This document shows positions 1 through 7,588 of a stretch of DNA of 35,088 nt, piece by piece. This stretch comes from an uncultured bacterium. Lineage in GTDB: Bacteria; Chloroflexota; Anaerolineae; J036; Brachytrichaceae. The translations under genes and the position numbers were made by a program. Where the stretch lies: positions 1 to 35,088 of the forward strand of contig CAIXPS010000491.1 of the NCBI GenBank assembly GCA_903921365.1. Reading direction: 5' to 3'. The notes beneath the pieces were generated by a model, which did not search any database, was not told where the DNA came from, and was given only the letters and a program-made list of their open reading frames with translations. Position 1 is the first letter of the stretch. Each line of letters begins with the position of its first letter.

Positions 1-25
1 CTCAACCTCAATCACAAGTCACCTC

Positions 26-50
26 GTAGCGCACGGGCGCCGTCCCGCGC
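26..50. repeat. Dispersed GC-rich repeat, copy 1
   Basis: This 25-base segment matches positions 11823-11847 at 21 of 25 bases, around the shared core CGGGCGCCGTC. Both copies lie outside genes. The second copy is part of a hairpin with GTAGTGC and GCACTAC arms; here only the GCGC ends can pair. It is probably a low-copy intergenic repeat, but two copies are too few to define a family. Confidence 0.4.
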
Positions 51-109
51 AGGTAAAGCAAGAAATCAGTAACACCTATTAGGATTATAATAATCTGCGT
101 AGGTATAAA

Positions 110-1579
110 ATGAAATTCCTGGACAGAGCTCGCGAGATTGAATTTCTGAACAGCACGTTGAATCGCCGGCATCCCACGCCTGCCAACCTGCTGCTGATCT
201 ATGGTCGCAGACGCGTGGGCAAGACGCTGCTTTTGCAGGAATGGTCCAGGCAGACAGGTCTTCCGACGCTGTATATGTCATTCGAAAAAGACCCGGCAGC
301 GTTGCAGCGAAAGAAGCTCGCGGCCCAGGCGCTGGGCGTCAGTCTTGACGCCGCGCCAAACTTCCCGGCATGGTCAGAACTGTGGCAGTGGCTGGCCCGG
401 CACTGGGGGCTGGGTGCGGAAGACGCACCGCGCCGCATCCTGGTCCTGGACGAAATAACCTATGCATCCGAGTCCGACCCAGCAATGCTCTCGTCGTTGC
501 AACACGCGTGGGATGCCGTTTACCGGAACACCAATCTGTCAATCGCATTATGTGGCTCTCACGTGCACACCATGGAGTCCATCATGACCGGGGGATCGCC
601 TTTGTTTGGCCGCATGACGGGGCAGTGGCATGTGCAGCCGTTCGACTTTGGCGTGCTGAAGGAGGCGCTGCCGGGCTGGTCCGCTGAAGAACGAATTGCG
701 GCTTACGCCATGGTTGGTGGTGTGCCCGCGTACCTCGACTGGCTGAATCCCGAGTTGGGGCTAATCGAGAACATCCGGCAGGTGGTGCTGAGTCCCGGTG
801 GGATGTTCACGGCTGAGCCGCTCTTTCTTCTGTATGACGAACTGGAAACCATTCACACCTATCTGGCCATCATCCGCTCGATTGGCAACGGCAAGGCGAC
901 GCTCGATGAGATCAGCAATGACGCGCTGGTCGGCAAGAACAACCTGACGGCATACCTGGCGCGCCTGCAGCAGTTGCGGATTGTCGAACGCCGGCTTCCA
1001 GCGACCATTCCACCCAGCCGTATCCGCATCGTCAGGCGTGGTCGATATCATCTGAGCGATGCGTTCTTTCGTTTCTATTTCGAATTCCTCGCCCCTCGCC
1101 CGGGAGAGCCGGTAGATGACCGCGAAGCGAAACTGGCGCGCGTCCGCGCGAACCTGCGAGCATTTGTGGGCAGGACTGCATTTGAACAACTCGCACAACA
1201 ATGGGTGCGGCAGCAGGGTCTGCTGGGGCGATTGCCGCTGAAGCCCGAAGTGATCGGTCAGCATTGGAGCAGACAGGTGCAGGTGGATGTGGTTGCCATC
1301 AACTGGGCCGAACGACGCATCCTCGTCGGCGAATGCAAGTGGACGGAGGACAGAATTGATCGGCAGGTGGTGCTGGATCTGATCGACGTCAAGACCCCTA
1401 AGTTGCTTCTTGACATGACCGCTGACGGCGCGGGATCGGACTGGCAGGTCAGTTATATCTTCTTCGCCCGGCGTGGTTTTACGCCGGCGGCGCAAACAGA
1501 GATCCAAAAGGCAGGGGCACTGGCAGTCGACATGGTAAGGTTGGATGCCGACTTGTCGATACCATACGCCATGTCGTGA
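110..1579 (+). CDS. Archaeal-type AAA ATPase with DUF234 / nuclease-like C-terminus
   Basis: A 489-residue ATPase of the archaeal ATPase family (PF01637 type) joined to a DUF234-like C-terminal part. The P-loop GRRRVGKT is at about residues 32-39 and the Walker B segment LVLDEI at 111-116. A GS-containing sensor-like stretch follows near 148. A winged-helix-like middle region leads to YHLSDAFFRFYFEF. Near residue 400 the pattern D-VVAI...GECKW resembles the D...ExK core of PD-(D/E)XK nucleases, as known for DUF234 proteins. The physiological role of the family is unclear; links to DNA transactions or toxin-like behaviour have been suggested. It stands alone, and the next gene converges on it 14 bases downstream. 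An AGGT lies a few bases before the ATG. A TATAAT at 86-91 could be a -10 element, but no convincing -35 is visible. Confidence 0.85.
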   Translation: MKFLDRAREIEFLNSTLNRRHPTPANLLLIYGRRRVGKTLLLQEWSRQTGLPTLYMSFEKDPAALQRKKLAAQALGVSLDAAPNFPAWSELWQWLARHWGLGAEDAPRRILVLDEITYASESDPAMLSSLQHAWDAVYRNTNLSIALCGSHVHTMESIMTGGSPLFGRMTGQWHVQPFDFGVLKEALPGWSAEERIAAYAMVGGVPAYLDWLNPELGLIENIRQVVLSPGGMFTAEPLFLLYDELETIHTYLAIIRSIGNGKATLDEISNDALVGKNNLTAYLARLQQLRIVERRLPATIPPSRIRIVRRGRYHLSDAFFRFYFEFLAPRPGEPVDDREAKLARVRANLRAFVGRTAFEQLAQQWVRQQGLLGRLPLKPEVIGQHWSRQVQVDVVAINWAERRILVGECKWTEDRIDRQVVLDLIDVKTPKLLLDMTADGAGSDWQVSYIFFARRGFTPAAQTEIQKAGALAVDMVRLDADLSIPYAMS

Positions 1580-1597
1580 CTAATACGGCCGCATTAG
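1580..1597. other. Near-palindrome between converging genes
   Basis: An 18-base inverted repeat (CTAATACGG / CCGCATTAG, one A-C mismatch) begins right after the ATPase stop. It overlaps the stop codon of the converging nucleotidyltransferase gene. It could act as a bidirectional stem, but no T-tract follows on either strand, so a terminator call would be weak. Confidence 0.35.
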
Positions 1598-2412
1598 AAC
1601 CCGCGCAGCTGGGTGCTCTCGCGCCGGGGCAGTCCTTCCTTCGGTGCCCGTTTCAACACGGCATACTGTAACCCGTGCGCCGCGCAGAACGCGCGCTTCT
1701 CGGGCTTGTCGCCATCTTCATTCACCGCGTAAATCTCCGGCTTCAACCATGCGATCTCCGGCTCGGCGTCCATCCAACCCATGCCCGACGTCATGAGCGC
1801 CTGATGCACGTAGCGGATCGCCTGCACCATATAGCGCCGTTCGTCCTGTGAGAACAAAGGGTGCCCGGGGCCTTTCAGGTGCGTCACGTTGGCGTCGTTG
1901 CCCACAGCGACATACAGGTCGCCCAGCCCGGACACTTCCTCGAAGAAGCGCACATGGCCGGAGTGCAGCCAGTCGTAGCAGCCGGTGACGATCACCTTTG
2001 GTTTATCCGATGCGCTCGCCTTGATGTTCACCAGGGGGAACCCGCGCAAGGCATCGTCGGGGATCACGTGATACCCGATCCCTTTTTGTTTGCACCATGC
2101 TGCTTTGTCGGGTGAGTGCCCAGCCTCATCTACAACCCATAGATCGGGAAGACCGCTGGCGATAGTGTCAAGGTACTGGATTCCGGCATTTGCGGGAATG
2201 ACGGAGGTCCGCGACACGTAGCGAATGGCCTGGACGAAGTACAGGCGCTCCGCCAGCGGGAACTTTGGCTCTTTTCCGGTGTGCAGGCGTATAGCGTCAT
2301 CCGACCACAGGAGTGCGGTGACCTCGCCGAGTTTTGCAGCTTCTTCGAGGAAACGCGCGTGCCGCGAGCGCAGGTCGTCAAAGCTGCCGCTGACTGCGAC
2401 TTGTTTGTTCAT
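1594..2412 (-). CDS. Tandem nucleotidyltransferase-fold protein (cytidylyltransferase-like)
   Basis: The 272 residues contain two consecutive nucleotidyltransferase (HIGH superfamily) domains. The C-terminal one, from about residue 138, has an intact HSGH at 150-153 in GCYDWLHSGHVRFFEE, and LFSQDERR in the place of the second nucleotide-binding motif. The N-terminal one has RSRH at 15-18 where HxGH is expected, so it has probably lost catalysis. Known relatives transfer a nucleotide to a sugar phosphate, phosphocholine or glycerol phosphate; the substrate here is unknown. The gene is last in the LacI/epimerase/kinase operon, which suggests it activates the sugar phosphate made by the kinase. 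GAGGAAG gives a good ribosome site before the ATG. Residues 70-79 (SVIPANAGIQ) come from a palindromic repeat inserted in frame. Confidence 0.8.
   Translation of the reverse strand: MNKQVAVSGSFDDLRSRHARFLEEAAKLGEVTALLWSDDAIRLHTGKEPKFPLAERLYFVQAIRYVSRTSVIPANAGIQYLDTIASGLPDLWVVDEAGHSPDKAAWCKQKGIGYHVIPDDALRGFPLVNIKASASDKPKVIVTGCYDWLHSGHVRFFEEVSGLGDLYVAVGNDANVTHLKGPGHPLFSQDERRYMVQAIRYVHQALMTSGMGWMDAEPEIAWLKPEIYAVNEDGDKPEKRAFCAAHGLQYAVLKRAPKEGLPRRESTQLRGF
2175..2204. repeat. REP-type palindrome inside a coding sequence
   Basis: About 30 bases match the widespread bacterial repeat that reads CCGTCATTCCCGC...GCGGGAATCCAG on the minus strand. The arms ATTCCGGC and GCGGGAAT pair with one mismatch. 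In the minus-strand gene it is translated as SVIPANAGIQ, the familiar peptide produced by this repeat class. It lies at the end of the N-terminal nucleotidyltransferase domain and keeps the frame open. Confidence 0.85.
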
Positions 2413-2448
2413 TCTTCCTCAGTCCTTGTCAAAATCCTTGTCAATCAA

Positions 2449-2501
2449 CCTTGTGAGGGGTCTTATACGGATGACGTTTTAGCACAGCACCCCTCGCAAG
2501 G
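2449..2501. other. Long-armed stem between kinase and nucleotidyltransferase genes
   Basis: The 13-base arms at 2449-2461 and 2489-2501 pair with a single G-T wobble around a 27-base loop. The stem starts 6 bases after the kinase stop and lies upstream of the nucleotidyltransferase gene. There is no T-tract on the minus strand, so processing or attenuation is more likely than simple termination. A TTGACAAGGA direct repeat sits between the stem and the next start codon. Confidence 0.4.
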
Positions 2502-2506
2502 GATTT

Positions 2507-3289
2507 CTATTGCTTTACACGGACAGCGACCTTGAACGCGCCGGGGACGGGGGTCTCTGACACGACAAACAGATACCCGCCGCCGCAGCCCGAATACATC
2601 GCGCCCGGGTAATGCGCCTGATAATAATGCAGCAGCCCAACCAGGTCCATCTTGATCGTCGAGTGGCGCACCGTGCCCGGCAGGATCGCCTCCCAGCAAC
2701 GCATGCACTCGTTCATCGATTCGCCCAAGCCACGCAGGTCTTTGGCCAGGATGGCGTCGTAGCAGTCCTTGCCGGTCTGGCCCAGACGGCGGATCCACTC
2801 GCGGTCGAGGTTCTTGACCTCCAGCGGGTTGTAGCCGTCAGCGCGCGGCGTCACGGGGATCAGGTGGATGACCCGCTCCAGCCAGCGCGCCACGTCTGGG
2901 TCATTGTTGGATTCAACGTGACACGGGAAGTACCCGCCCTCGACGTCCGCGTCGAAGTCCAGCCGGTTGACGCCGGGATAGATCAACCCAGCCATGTCCT
3001 GTGCGCCCGACGGCTCTGGCTTGTCGCGGTTCTCGGCGTTGTATAGCTCGCGCACCAGTTCCGCCGGATCGCGATCGGGCAGAGCATCGCCCCACAGTTG
3101 CATCGCAATTCGGCGCGTCGAGGTGGCCATCCCGCAGCGATCCATGTAGCGCAGTGTGGGCTCCAGGCCAACCACCACCATCGAGCCGGGCGAGGTGGGG
3201 TTCAGGCGCGAGGTGAATGGCTGGTCGATCCATCCACCCGCCAGCGCCATGCGATAGGGCATGCGGCCAATGACATCAGTGATATCCAC
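2507..3289 (-). CDS. GHMP-family sugar kinase
   Basis: GHMP kinases phosphorylate small metabolites, often sugars, with ATP. The N-terminal MPYRMALAGGWIDQPF corresponds to the family's PxRxxxxGGGTD start. CGMATST fits the glycine/serine-rich ATP-binding motif. PSGAQDMAGLIYPGVNRLDF resembles the QDQYAAAxGG block of heptose-7-phosphate and fucose-type kinases, and YSGCGGGYLFVV fits the C-terminal glycine motif. The frame is open up to a TTG at 3364, but that would translate the hairpin repeat at 3311-3341 and overlap the epimerase stop. I prefer the GTG at 3289, which has AGGA six bases upstream and gives 260 residues. Gene order suggests it acts on a sugar that the neighbouring nucleotidyltransferase then activates. 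The true substrate cannot be read from the sequence. Confidence 0.78.
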   Translation of the reverse strand: MDITDVIGRMPYRMALAGGWIDQPFTSRLNPTSPGSMVVVGLEPTLRYMDRCGMATSTRRIAMQLWGDALPDRDPAELVRELYNAENRDKPEPSGAQDMAGLIYPGVNRLDFDADVEGGYFPCHVESNNDPDVARWLERVIHLIPVTPRADGYNPLEVKNLDREWIRRLGQTGKDCYDAILAKDLRGLGESMNECMRCWEAILPGTVRHSTIKMDLVGLLHYYQAHYPGAMYSGCGGGYLFVVSETPVPGAFKVAVRVKQ

Positions 3290-3310
3290 GATAGTCCTCG
3301 CTTGCGCGAA

Positions 3311-3341
3311 GATGTCAGACTTCTTGGAGAAGTCTGACATC
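3311..3341. repeat. 31-base perfect hairpin repeat, copy 1
   Basis: Perfect 14-base arms (GATGTCAGACTTCT / AGAAGTCTGACATC) enclose a 3-base loop. The repeat lies 10 bases after the epimerase stop and just upstream of the likely kinase start. The same palindrome recurs at 19300-19332 and 25451-25483. If translated it reads MSDFSKKSDI on the minus strand. Confidence 0.85.
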
Positions 3342-3350
3342 ATTCGCGTC

Positions 3351-4388
3351 TTAGTCACGCACAACGGCTTTGCCGGCCTTGCGGTCGTTGTATTGCTCTT
3401 TGATCCACGCGTATGTGGTCTTCAGTCCTTCCTTCAGCGGCGTGCTGGGTTCCCACCCGAGCATCTGTTTGATGAAGGTGTTGTCGCTGTTGCGACCGGC
3501 CACGCCACGCGGGGCGTCCAGCTTGTAGGTGCGGTTCATCGTAATGCCCGCGATTTCTTCGATGTAGTCCACGAGTTGGTTGATCGAGACGAGTTCGCTG
3601 GTGCCGAGGTTAATCGGTGTGGCGATCAGTTCGTCGCTGTGCATGATGCGGTCGATGCCATAGACGCAGTCGTCGATGTACATGAAGCTGCGCGTCTGAT
3701 GGCCGTCGCCCCAGATGTCGATCTCGTATTTGCCGCTGTCAAGCGCCTCGACGGCCTTGCGGCATAGCGCTGCCGGGGCTTTCTCGCGCCCGCCGAACCA
3801 GGTGCCGCACGGGCCAAAAACGTTGTGAAAGCGCGCGATATGCGTTTCCAGGCCGCGTTCGGCGGTGTATTCCTGGCAGAACATCTCGCTCATCAGCTTC
3901 TCCCACCCGTAACCACGCTCAGCCATGGCTGGATAAGCATCGGACTCTTTGAGCGCGCGCACGTTCGGATCCTGTTGCAGCGTGATGTTGTAGGCGCACG
4001 CCGACGACGAATAGAAGAAGCGCGTCACGCCGGCGCGATAGGCGGCTTCGATCATGTGCGTGTTGATCAGGATGCTGCGCAGACAGTCCACGCGGTTGTT
4101 CTCGATGAATCCCATCCCGCCCATGTCAGCGGCCAGGTTGTATACCTCGACTGCGCCCTCGACAGCCTTGACCGCGTTCTCCTGCACGCTCAGGTCCATC
4201 GAGATCGACTCGACCCCCGGCACGCGCTGGTACCATTGCGGAATTGGTTTACGGTCGATCGCGCGAATACGGGTAAAGCCTTTGTCGTGGAAATAGCGCG
4301 TGAGCGCGCCAGCGATGAAACCGCCGGCGCCGGCGATGACGATCAGGTCGTCCTTGTTGAGAACGTCGATTGCTAGTGTTGTTTTCAT
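3351..4388 (-). CDS. GDP-mannose 3,5-epimerase-like NAD-dependent epimerase
   Basis: A 345-residue extended short-chain dehydrogenase/reductase very like plant GDP-mannose 3,5-epimerase, which converts GDP-D-mannose to GDP-L-galactose and GDP-L-gulose. Visible features are the NAD-binding GAGGFI at 20-25, MGGMGFIENN at 89-98, SSSAC at 127-131, YGWEK with Tyr160 and Lys164, FHNVFGPCGTWFGGREKAP, GDGHQTRSFMYIDD, and GRNSDNTFIKQMLGW near the end. Ser129, Cys131, Tyr160, Lys164 and Lys203 are offset by a constant 14 from the catalytic residues I recall for the Arabidopsis enzyme (Ser143, Cys145, Tyr174, Lys178, Lys217). The full active site is therefore kept. It starts 3 bases after the regulator stop, so the two are surely cotranscribed. 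The true nucleotide sugar could differ. Confidence 0.88.
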   Translation of the reverse strand: MKTTLAIDVLNKDDLIVIAGAGGFIAGALTRYFHDKGFTRIRAIDRKPIPQWYQRVPGVESISMDLSVQENAVKAVEGAVEVYNLAADMGGMGFIENNRVDCLRSILINTHMIEAAYRAGVTRFFYSSSACAYNITLQQDPNVRALKESDAYPAMAERGYGWEKLMSEMFCQEYTAERGLETHIARFHNVFGPCGTWFGGREKAPAALCRKAVEALDSGKYEIDIWGDGHQTRSFMYIDDCVYGIDRIMHSDELIATPINLGTSELVSINQLVDYIEEIAGITMNRTYKLDAPRGVAGRNSDNTFIKQMLGWEPSTPLKEGLKTTYAWIKEQYNDRKAGKAVVRD

Positions 4389-4391
4389 TTT

Positions 4392-5408
4392 CTACCTCTG
4401 ACTGATTGAATCCCCACTGGAACGGCGGACAATGATCTGTGTGGGAAAGATCACTTCCTTATGGCTGTTGTTAATGCTCCGCGACTTCAGGCGTTGCAGG
4501 AGTATTTCTGTTGCTTTACGACCCATCTCATAAGCCGGTTGTAAGGCTACAGTGAAGAAAGGGAAGGTGACCATTGCCGGCGGCAGGTCGTCGAACCCGA
4601 CCAGCGCCATGTCCTGCGGCACCTGCACGCCGGCTTCCTGCAGGGCTCGCATCGCGCCGATGGTGATGAAGTTATTCGCGGCCAGAATAGCAGTTGGGCG
4701 CTGCGGTAACTGGAGCGCCTGCTGCGCCATCTGGTAGCCGCCGTCCTGCGTCAGTTCACCGCGTAGGATCAGTCCCGCGTCCGGCGTGATACCAGCATCC
4801 TGCAAGGCGCGCCGATACCCGGCGACGCGGTCGTCAGCGGTGGACACGCCTTCCGGCCCGCTCAAGCTTGCGATGCAGCGATGCCCCAGCGAGATGAGCA
4901 ATTGGGTGAGCTGGTGCGCGCCGCCTTCCGAATCGCACCGCACGACATCGACCGCCATACCCGGCACTGCGCGGTCAAGCACGACCACCGGCACGTCGCG
5001 CGAGCGGATCAGTTCGATGGCGCTGGTTTTGCTCTGTGCCGGGACGAGCAGAAAGCCATCCACCTGTTTTTGCAACAGGATAGTGACATAGGTGGATTCC
5101 TTAATGGCAGATTCATCGCTGTTGCAAAAGATCAGCGTATAGCCCGCCGCGCTGGCGGCGTCTTCGACGCCGCGCGCGAGCGTGGTGAAAAACGGGTTCG
5201 TAATGTCGGTGAGCAGGAGTGCGAGCGTGTTGGTGCGCTTCGAGCGCAGGCTGCGCGCCAGCGTGTTTGGCACATAGCCGAGTTCGACGATGGCTTTCTC
5301 TACGCGGTCGCGCGTGTCCGAGCTGAAATAGCCGGAGTTGTTAATCACGCGCGAGACAGTGATAGAACCCACCCCGGCGCGTTTGGCGACATCGTGAATC
5401 GTTGGCAT
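4392..5408 (-). CDS. LacI-family transcriptional regulator
   Basis: The 338 residues have typical LacI/GalR organisation. The N-terminal helix-turn-helix is MPTIHDVAKRAGVGSITVSR, followed by the hinge helix region near PNTLARSLRSKRT. A periplasmic-binding-protein-like effector domain follows, with NPFFTTLARGVEDAA, DGFLLVPA, DRVAGYRRAL and VGFDDLPPA. It is the first gene of the sugar operon, and a palindromic operator lies 18 bases before its start. Autorepression together with control of the epimerase, kinase and nucleotidyltransferase is the simplest model. The effector is probably a sugar or sugar phosphate of that pathway (inference). Confidence 0.95.
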   Translation of the reverse strand: MPTIHDVAKRAGVGSITVSRVINNSGYFSSDTRDRVEKAIVELGYVPNTLARSLRSKRTNTLALLLTDITNPFFTTLARGVEDAASAAGYTLIFCNSDESAIKESTYVTILLQKQVDGFLLVPAQSKTSAIELIRSRDVPVVVLDRAVPGMAVDVVRCDSEGGAHQLTQLLISLGHRCIASLSGPEGVSTADDRVAGYRRALQDAGITPDAGLILRGELTQDGGYQMAQQALQLPQRPTAILAANNFITIGAMRALQEAGVQVPQDMALVGFDDLPPAMVTFPFFTVALQPAYEMGRKATEILLQRLKSRSINNSHKEVIFPTQIIVRRSSGDSISQR

Positions 5409-5425
5409 CGTTAAACATCACTCTC

Positions 5426-5447
5426 GATATGGTACCGTTACCATATC
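5426..5447 (-). promoter_or_regulatory. LacI-type operator
   Basis: A 22-base palindrome has perfect 9-base arms, GATATGGTA and TACCATATC, and a CG centre. That symmetry and centre are typical of LacI/GalR operators. It lies 9 bases downstream of the -10 element and 18 bases upstream of the regulator start, so bound repressor would cover the transcription start. Confidence 0.85.
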
Positions 5448-5456
5448 GTTGTCAGA

Positions 5457-5485
5457 ATGATAAAGGCTGTGCGTCAGAATGTCAA
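5457..5485 (-). promoter_or_regulatory. Sigma-70-type promoter of the sugar operon
   Basis: On the minus strand a consensus -35 TTGACA (5480-5485) and a -10 TATCAT (5457-5462) are separated by exactly 17 bases. The operator begins shortly downstream. This is the clearest promoter in the window. Confidence 0.85.
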
Positions 5486-5545
5486 TAGCCTCGACCTCCC
5501 GGCGAACCAAGCGGAGACCGACGCTTTAGCGGGTTGCGCCCGTGC

Positions 5546-5569
5546 ATCCGCCAATCCGCCAATCCGCCA
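5546..5569. repeat. Three tandem 8-base repeats
   Basis: ATCCGCCA occurs three times head to tail in the intergenic region between the LacI promoter and the CBM9-like gene. No function is evident. It may be a slippage-prone tract. Confidence 0.6.
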
Positions 5570-5626
5570 GTTGCCAACACCGCACATCGGGTGCACAATA
5601 GAAGAGTATTAGCAGAAGGGTGAACG

Positions 5627-6316
5627 GTGATTACCATGATGTATCTCGTTCGTAGAGCGCAAGCAATCCCCGCTCTCGATGTGCATTCAACTGAAGATTG
5701 GGTCGACCCGGCTTGGCAGCACGCCGAAGTCTTGGAAGTTTCGCATTTCCGGCCCGAAAGCGTTGCGACGCACCGCCCGGTGACGCAGGTCAGAGTGTTG
5801 CATGACGATCACGCCATCTACGTCATGTTCCGCGTGCAGGATCGCTATGTGCGCAGCGTTCAGACCGAGTACCTCGGCGCGGTGTGCACTGATAGCTGTG
5901 TCGAATGGTTCGCCCAACCCCGACCAGACGCCGGCTACATCAACTTTGAGATCAACTGTGGCGGCACACTGCACAGTTCCTACATCGAAGACCCGGCGCG
6001 CATCCCCGGCGGATTCAAAAAATTCACCTATGTCCCGACTACGCTCGCGGCGCAGATCACCATCGCCCACTCCATGCCCGCAGTCGTCGATCCCGAAATC
6101 GCTGACGCCGTGACCTGGATGGTGCAATATCGCGTGCCGCTGACAGTGTTCGAAAACTACGTTGGCAAGTTGGGCGCGTTATCGGGTCAGGAGTGGCGGG
6201 CCAACTTCTACAAGTGTGGAGACCTCACGTCGCACCCGCACTGGGCAGCATGGTCGCCTGTTCAGGATCTGAACTTCCACCGACCGCAGGATTTCGCGTT
6301 GATTCGCTTCGAATGA
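5627..6316 (+). CDS. CBM9-like carbohydrate-binding domain protein
   Basis: The 229 residues match the carbohydrate-binding family 9-like fold: a single beta-sandwich of the kind that binds ends of sugar chains or sits in uncharacterised sugar-related proteins. Supporting stretches are VTQVRVLHDDHAIYVMFRVQDRYV, DSCVEWFAQP, YINFEINCGGTLHSSYIED and GQEWRANFYKCGD, ending in FALIRFE. No signal peptide is visible, so it is probably cytoplasmic. The GTG start is supported by GAAGGG six bases upstream. It lies 18 bases before the DUF116 gene on the same strand, which suggests cotranscription. Confidence 0.75.
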   Translation: MITMMYLVRRAQAIPALDVHSTEDWVDPAWQHAEVLEVSHFRPESVATHRPVTQVRVLHDDHAIYVMFRVQDRYVRSVQTEYLGAVCTDSCVEWFAQPRPDAGYINFEINCGGTLHSSYIEDPARIPGGFKKFTYVPTTLAAQITIAHSMPAVVDPEIADAVTWMVQYRVPLTVFENYVGKLGALSGQEWRANFYKCGDLTSHPHWAAWSPVQDLNFHRPQDFALIRFE

Positions 6317-6334
6317 TACGAAGGGGCAAAAGCC

Positions 6335-7501
6335 ATGGCAAAAATCATTACTTACTCGTTGTGTGCCGACAATGACACGTCCGACGGATATTACGAGGCT
6401 GTCTGCGATCTGGTTGATCAGTGGCTCCCCGGCGCCATCCAGTCGATGTCCGAAATAATTGCTGGCTTTCGCCAGTACCGTAGTGACCTTGGACACCCTG
6501 ACCGCACTGACGCCGAATATGCCTTTGAATTGCTGGTGATTGGCGCCATGTTGCGCGAGCATGGCGGCGAGGCTGAGCGATGGCCGTTCTGGGCGACTTG
6601 GTCGCTGGATCTCGTCCAGAAACTGCCCCAACACTGGGCGAAGCTCGAACACGCTAGTAAACAAGCGCGTGGGTTCGTAGGTGGGCTGGCGCGCACTATC
6701 GCCGGTGGAACTCATCAGGCCGGGATGAATTTAGATCGGGTGGCGGCGTGGATGCGCGCCAACGGTCAGGCGTCGCGCGCCAACCGGATCGATGAGTGGC
6801 GCGACTATTTCGAACCTGCGGCATCGGCCACAAGCCAACGCGCATTGGTCATGGCGCTGGCGCTGGCGGATGACTTTGAGCGGGTCAGCAGTCGCGTCCT
6901 GCGCCCCTTTACTGAAGGGGTGGAACTTTTTCGCGCTGTCGCTGCGCGTAAGTACGCGAAACGCTACGACGCTGAACTGGTCATGCGCACTCCGCTGGAG
7001 TATCACCTCGGCATGGCGGGCACTGAAATCCTCAACCGCGTCAATCGCGAGCGCTTCATGGCGACTAAACGGCGCGTGGTCATCCTGCCGCCGTGCATGC
7101 GCACCCGCTCCGACGAGGAATGCAAGGCGATCCCGACCGACCTGGGCGCGAAGTGCCAGGGCTGCACGCCTGGTTGTCATGTCCACCAGGTCACGAAGTT
7201 GGGTGAGAAACGCGGCTTCGAGGTGTACATGATCCCGGGCGAAATGCACCACATCGGCGCCGCGTCCGCTGGCACGACCGGCGGGCTGGGATTGGTCGGT
7301 GTCTCTTGTGCGTTGACGAACTGGAGCGGCGGTTGGGATGCCGAGGGACTGGGTGTGCCTGCGCAGGGCGTGCTGCTCGATTACGTCGGCTGCAAGTATC
7401 ACTGGGACGACACAGGGATTGAGACCAATGCCAACCTGCGGCAGATCGGTGCCATGGCATCGCAGCAGCAGCCTGTCGCGCCGGTAATGGAAGTTGCATA
7501 A
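6335..7501 (+). CDS. DUF116 domain protein
   Basis: The 388 residues carry a C-terminal DUF116 domain whose biochemical role is unknown. The domain starts near residue 246 with RRVVILPPCMR. It has a cysteine cluster at 254, 263, 274, 277 and 281 (CQGCTPGC), and Cys325 and Cys353 further on. The pattern suggests a metal site or iron-sulfur cluster, which is an inference. The N-terminal 240 residues are mostly helical and have no motif I recognise. Here it follows a CBM9-like gene. The start has a modest GGGGC upstream. Confidence 0.72.
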   Translation: MAKIITYSLCADNDTSDGYYEAVCDLVDQWLPGAIQSMSEIIAGFRQYRSDLGHPDRTDAEYAFELLVIGAMLREHGGEAERWPFWATWSLDLVQKLPQHWAKLEHASKQARGFVGGLARTIAGGTHQAGMNLDRVAAWMRANGQASRANRIDEWRDYFEPAASATSQRALVMALALADDFERVSSRVLRPFTEGVELFRAVAARKYAKRYDAELVMRTPLEYHLGMAGTEILNRVNRERFMATKRRVVILPPCMRTRSDEECKAIPTDLGAKCQGCTPGCHVHQVTKLGEKRGFEVYMIPGEMHHIGAASAGTTGGLGLVGVSCALTNWSGGWDAEGLGVPAQGVLLDYVGCKYHWDDTGIETNANLRQIGAMASQQQPVAPVMEVA

Positions 7502-7524
7502 AGGTGTTTGTTCCTGCTTTTGTT

Positions 7525-7549
7525 CATCCGGTAGTTGCACTGCCGGATG
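7525..7549. terminator. Hairpin between converging genes
   Basis: Eleven-base arms, CATCCGGTAGT and ACTGCCGGATG, pair with one G-T wobble around a 3-base loop, 24 bases after the DUF116 stop. There is no clear T-tract on the plus strand. Its position between converging genes favours a bidirectional transcription-end stem, but the evidence is structural only. Confidence 0.5.
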
Positions 7550-7588
7550 CGGGTCGATGCAGGGCTGAATTTGGTTGCTGGCCGCAAT

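Noticed and set aside
761-1507. Minus-strand frame of 248 codons opposite the DUF234 ATPase
   Set aside because: Low-complexity basic translation, antisense to a clear gene.
3290-3364. N-terminal extension of the sugar kinase through the hairpin
   Set aside because: It would translate the repeat and overlap the epimerase stop. The GTG at 3289 has a better ribosome site and the family's normal start.
6731-7540. Minus-strand frame of 269 codons opposite DUF116
   Set aside because: Arg/His/Ala-rich translation typical of a shadow frame, with no family features.
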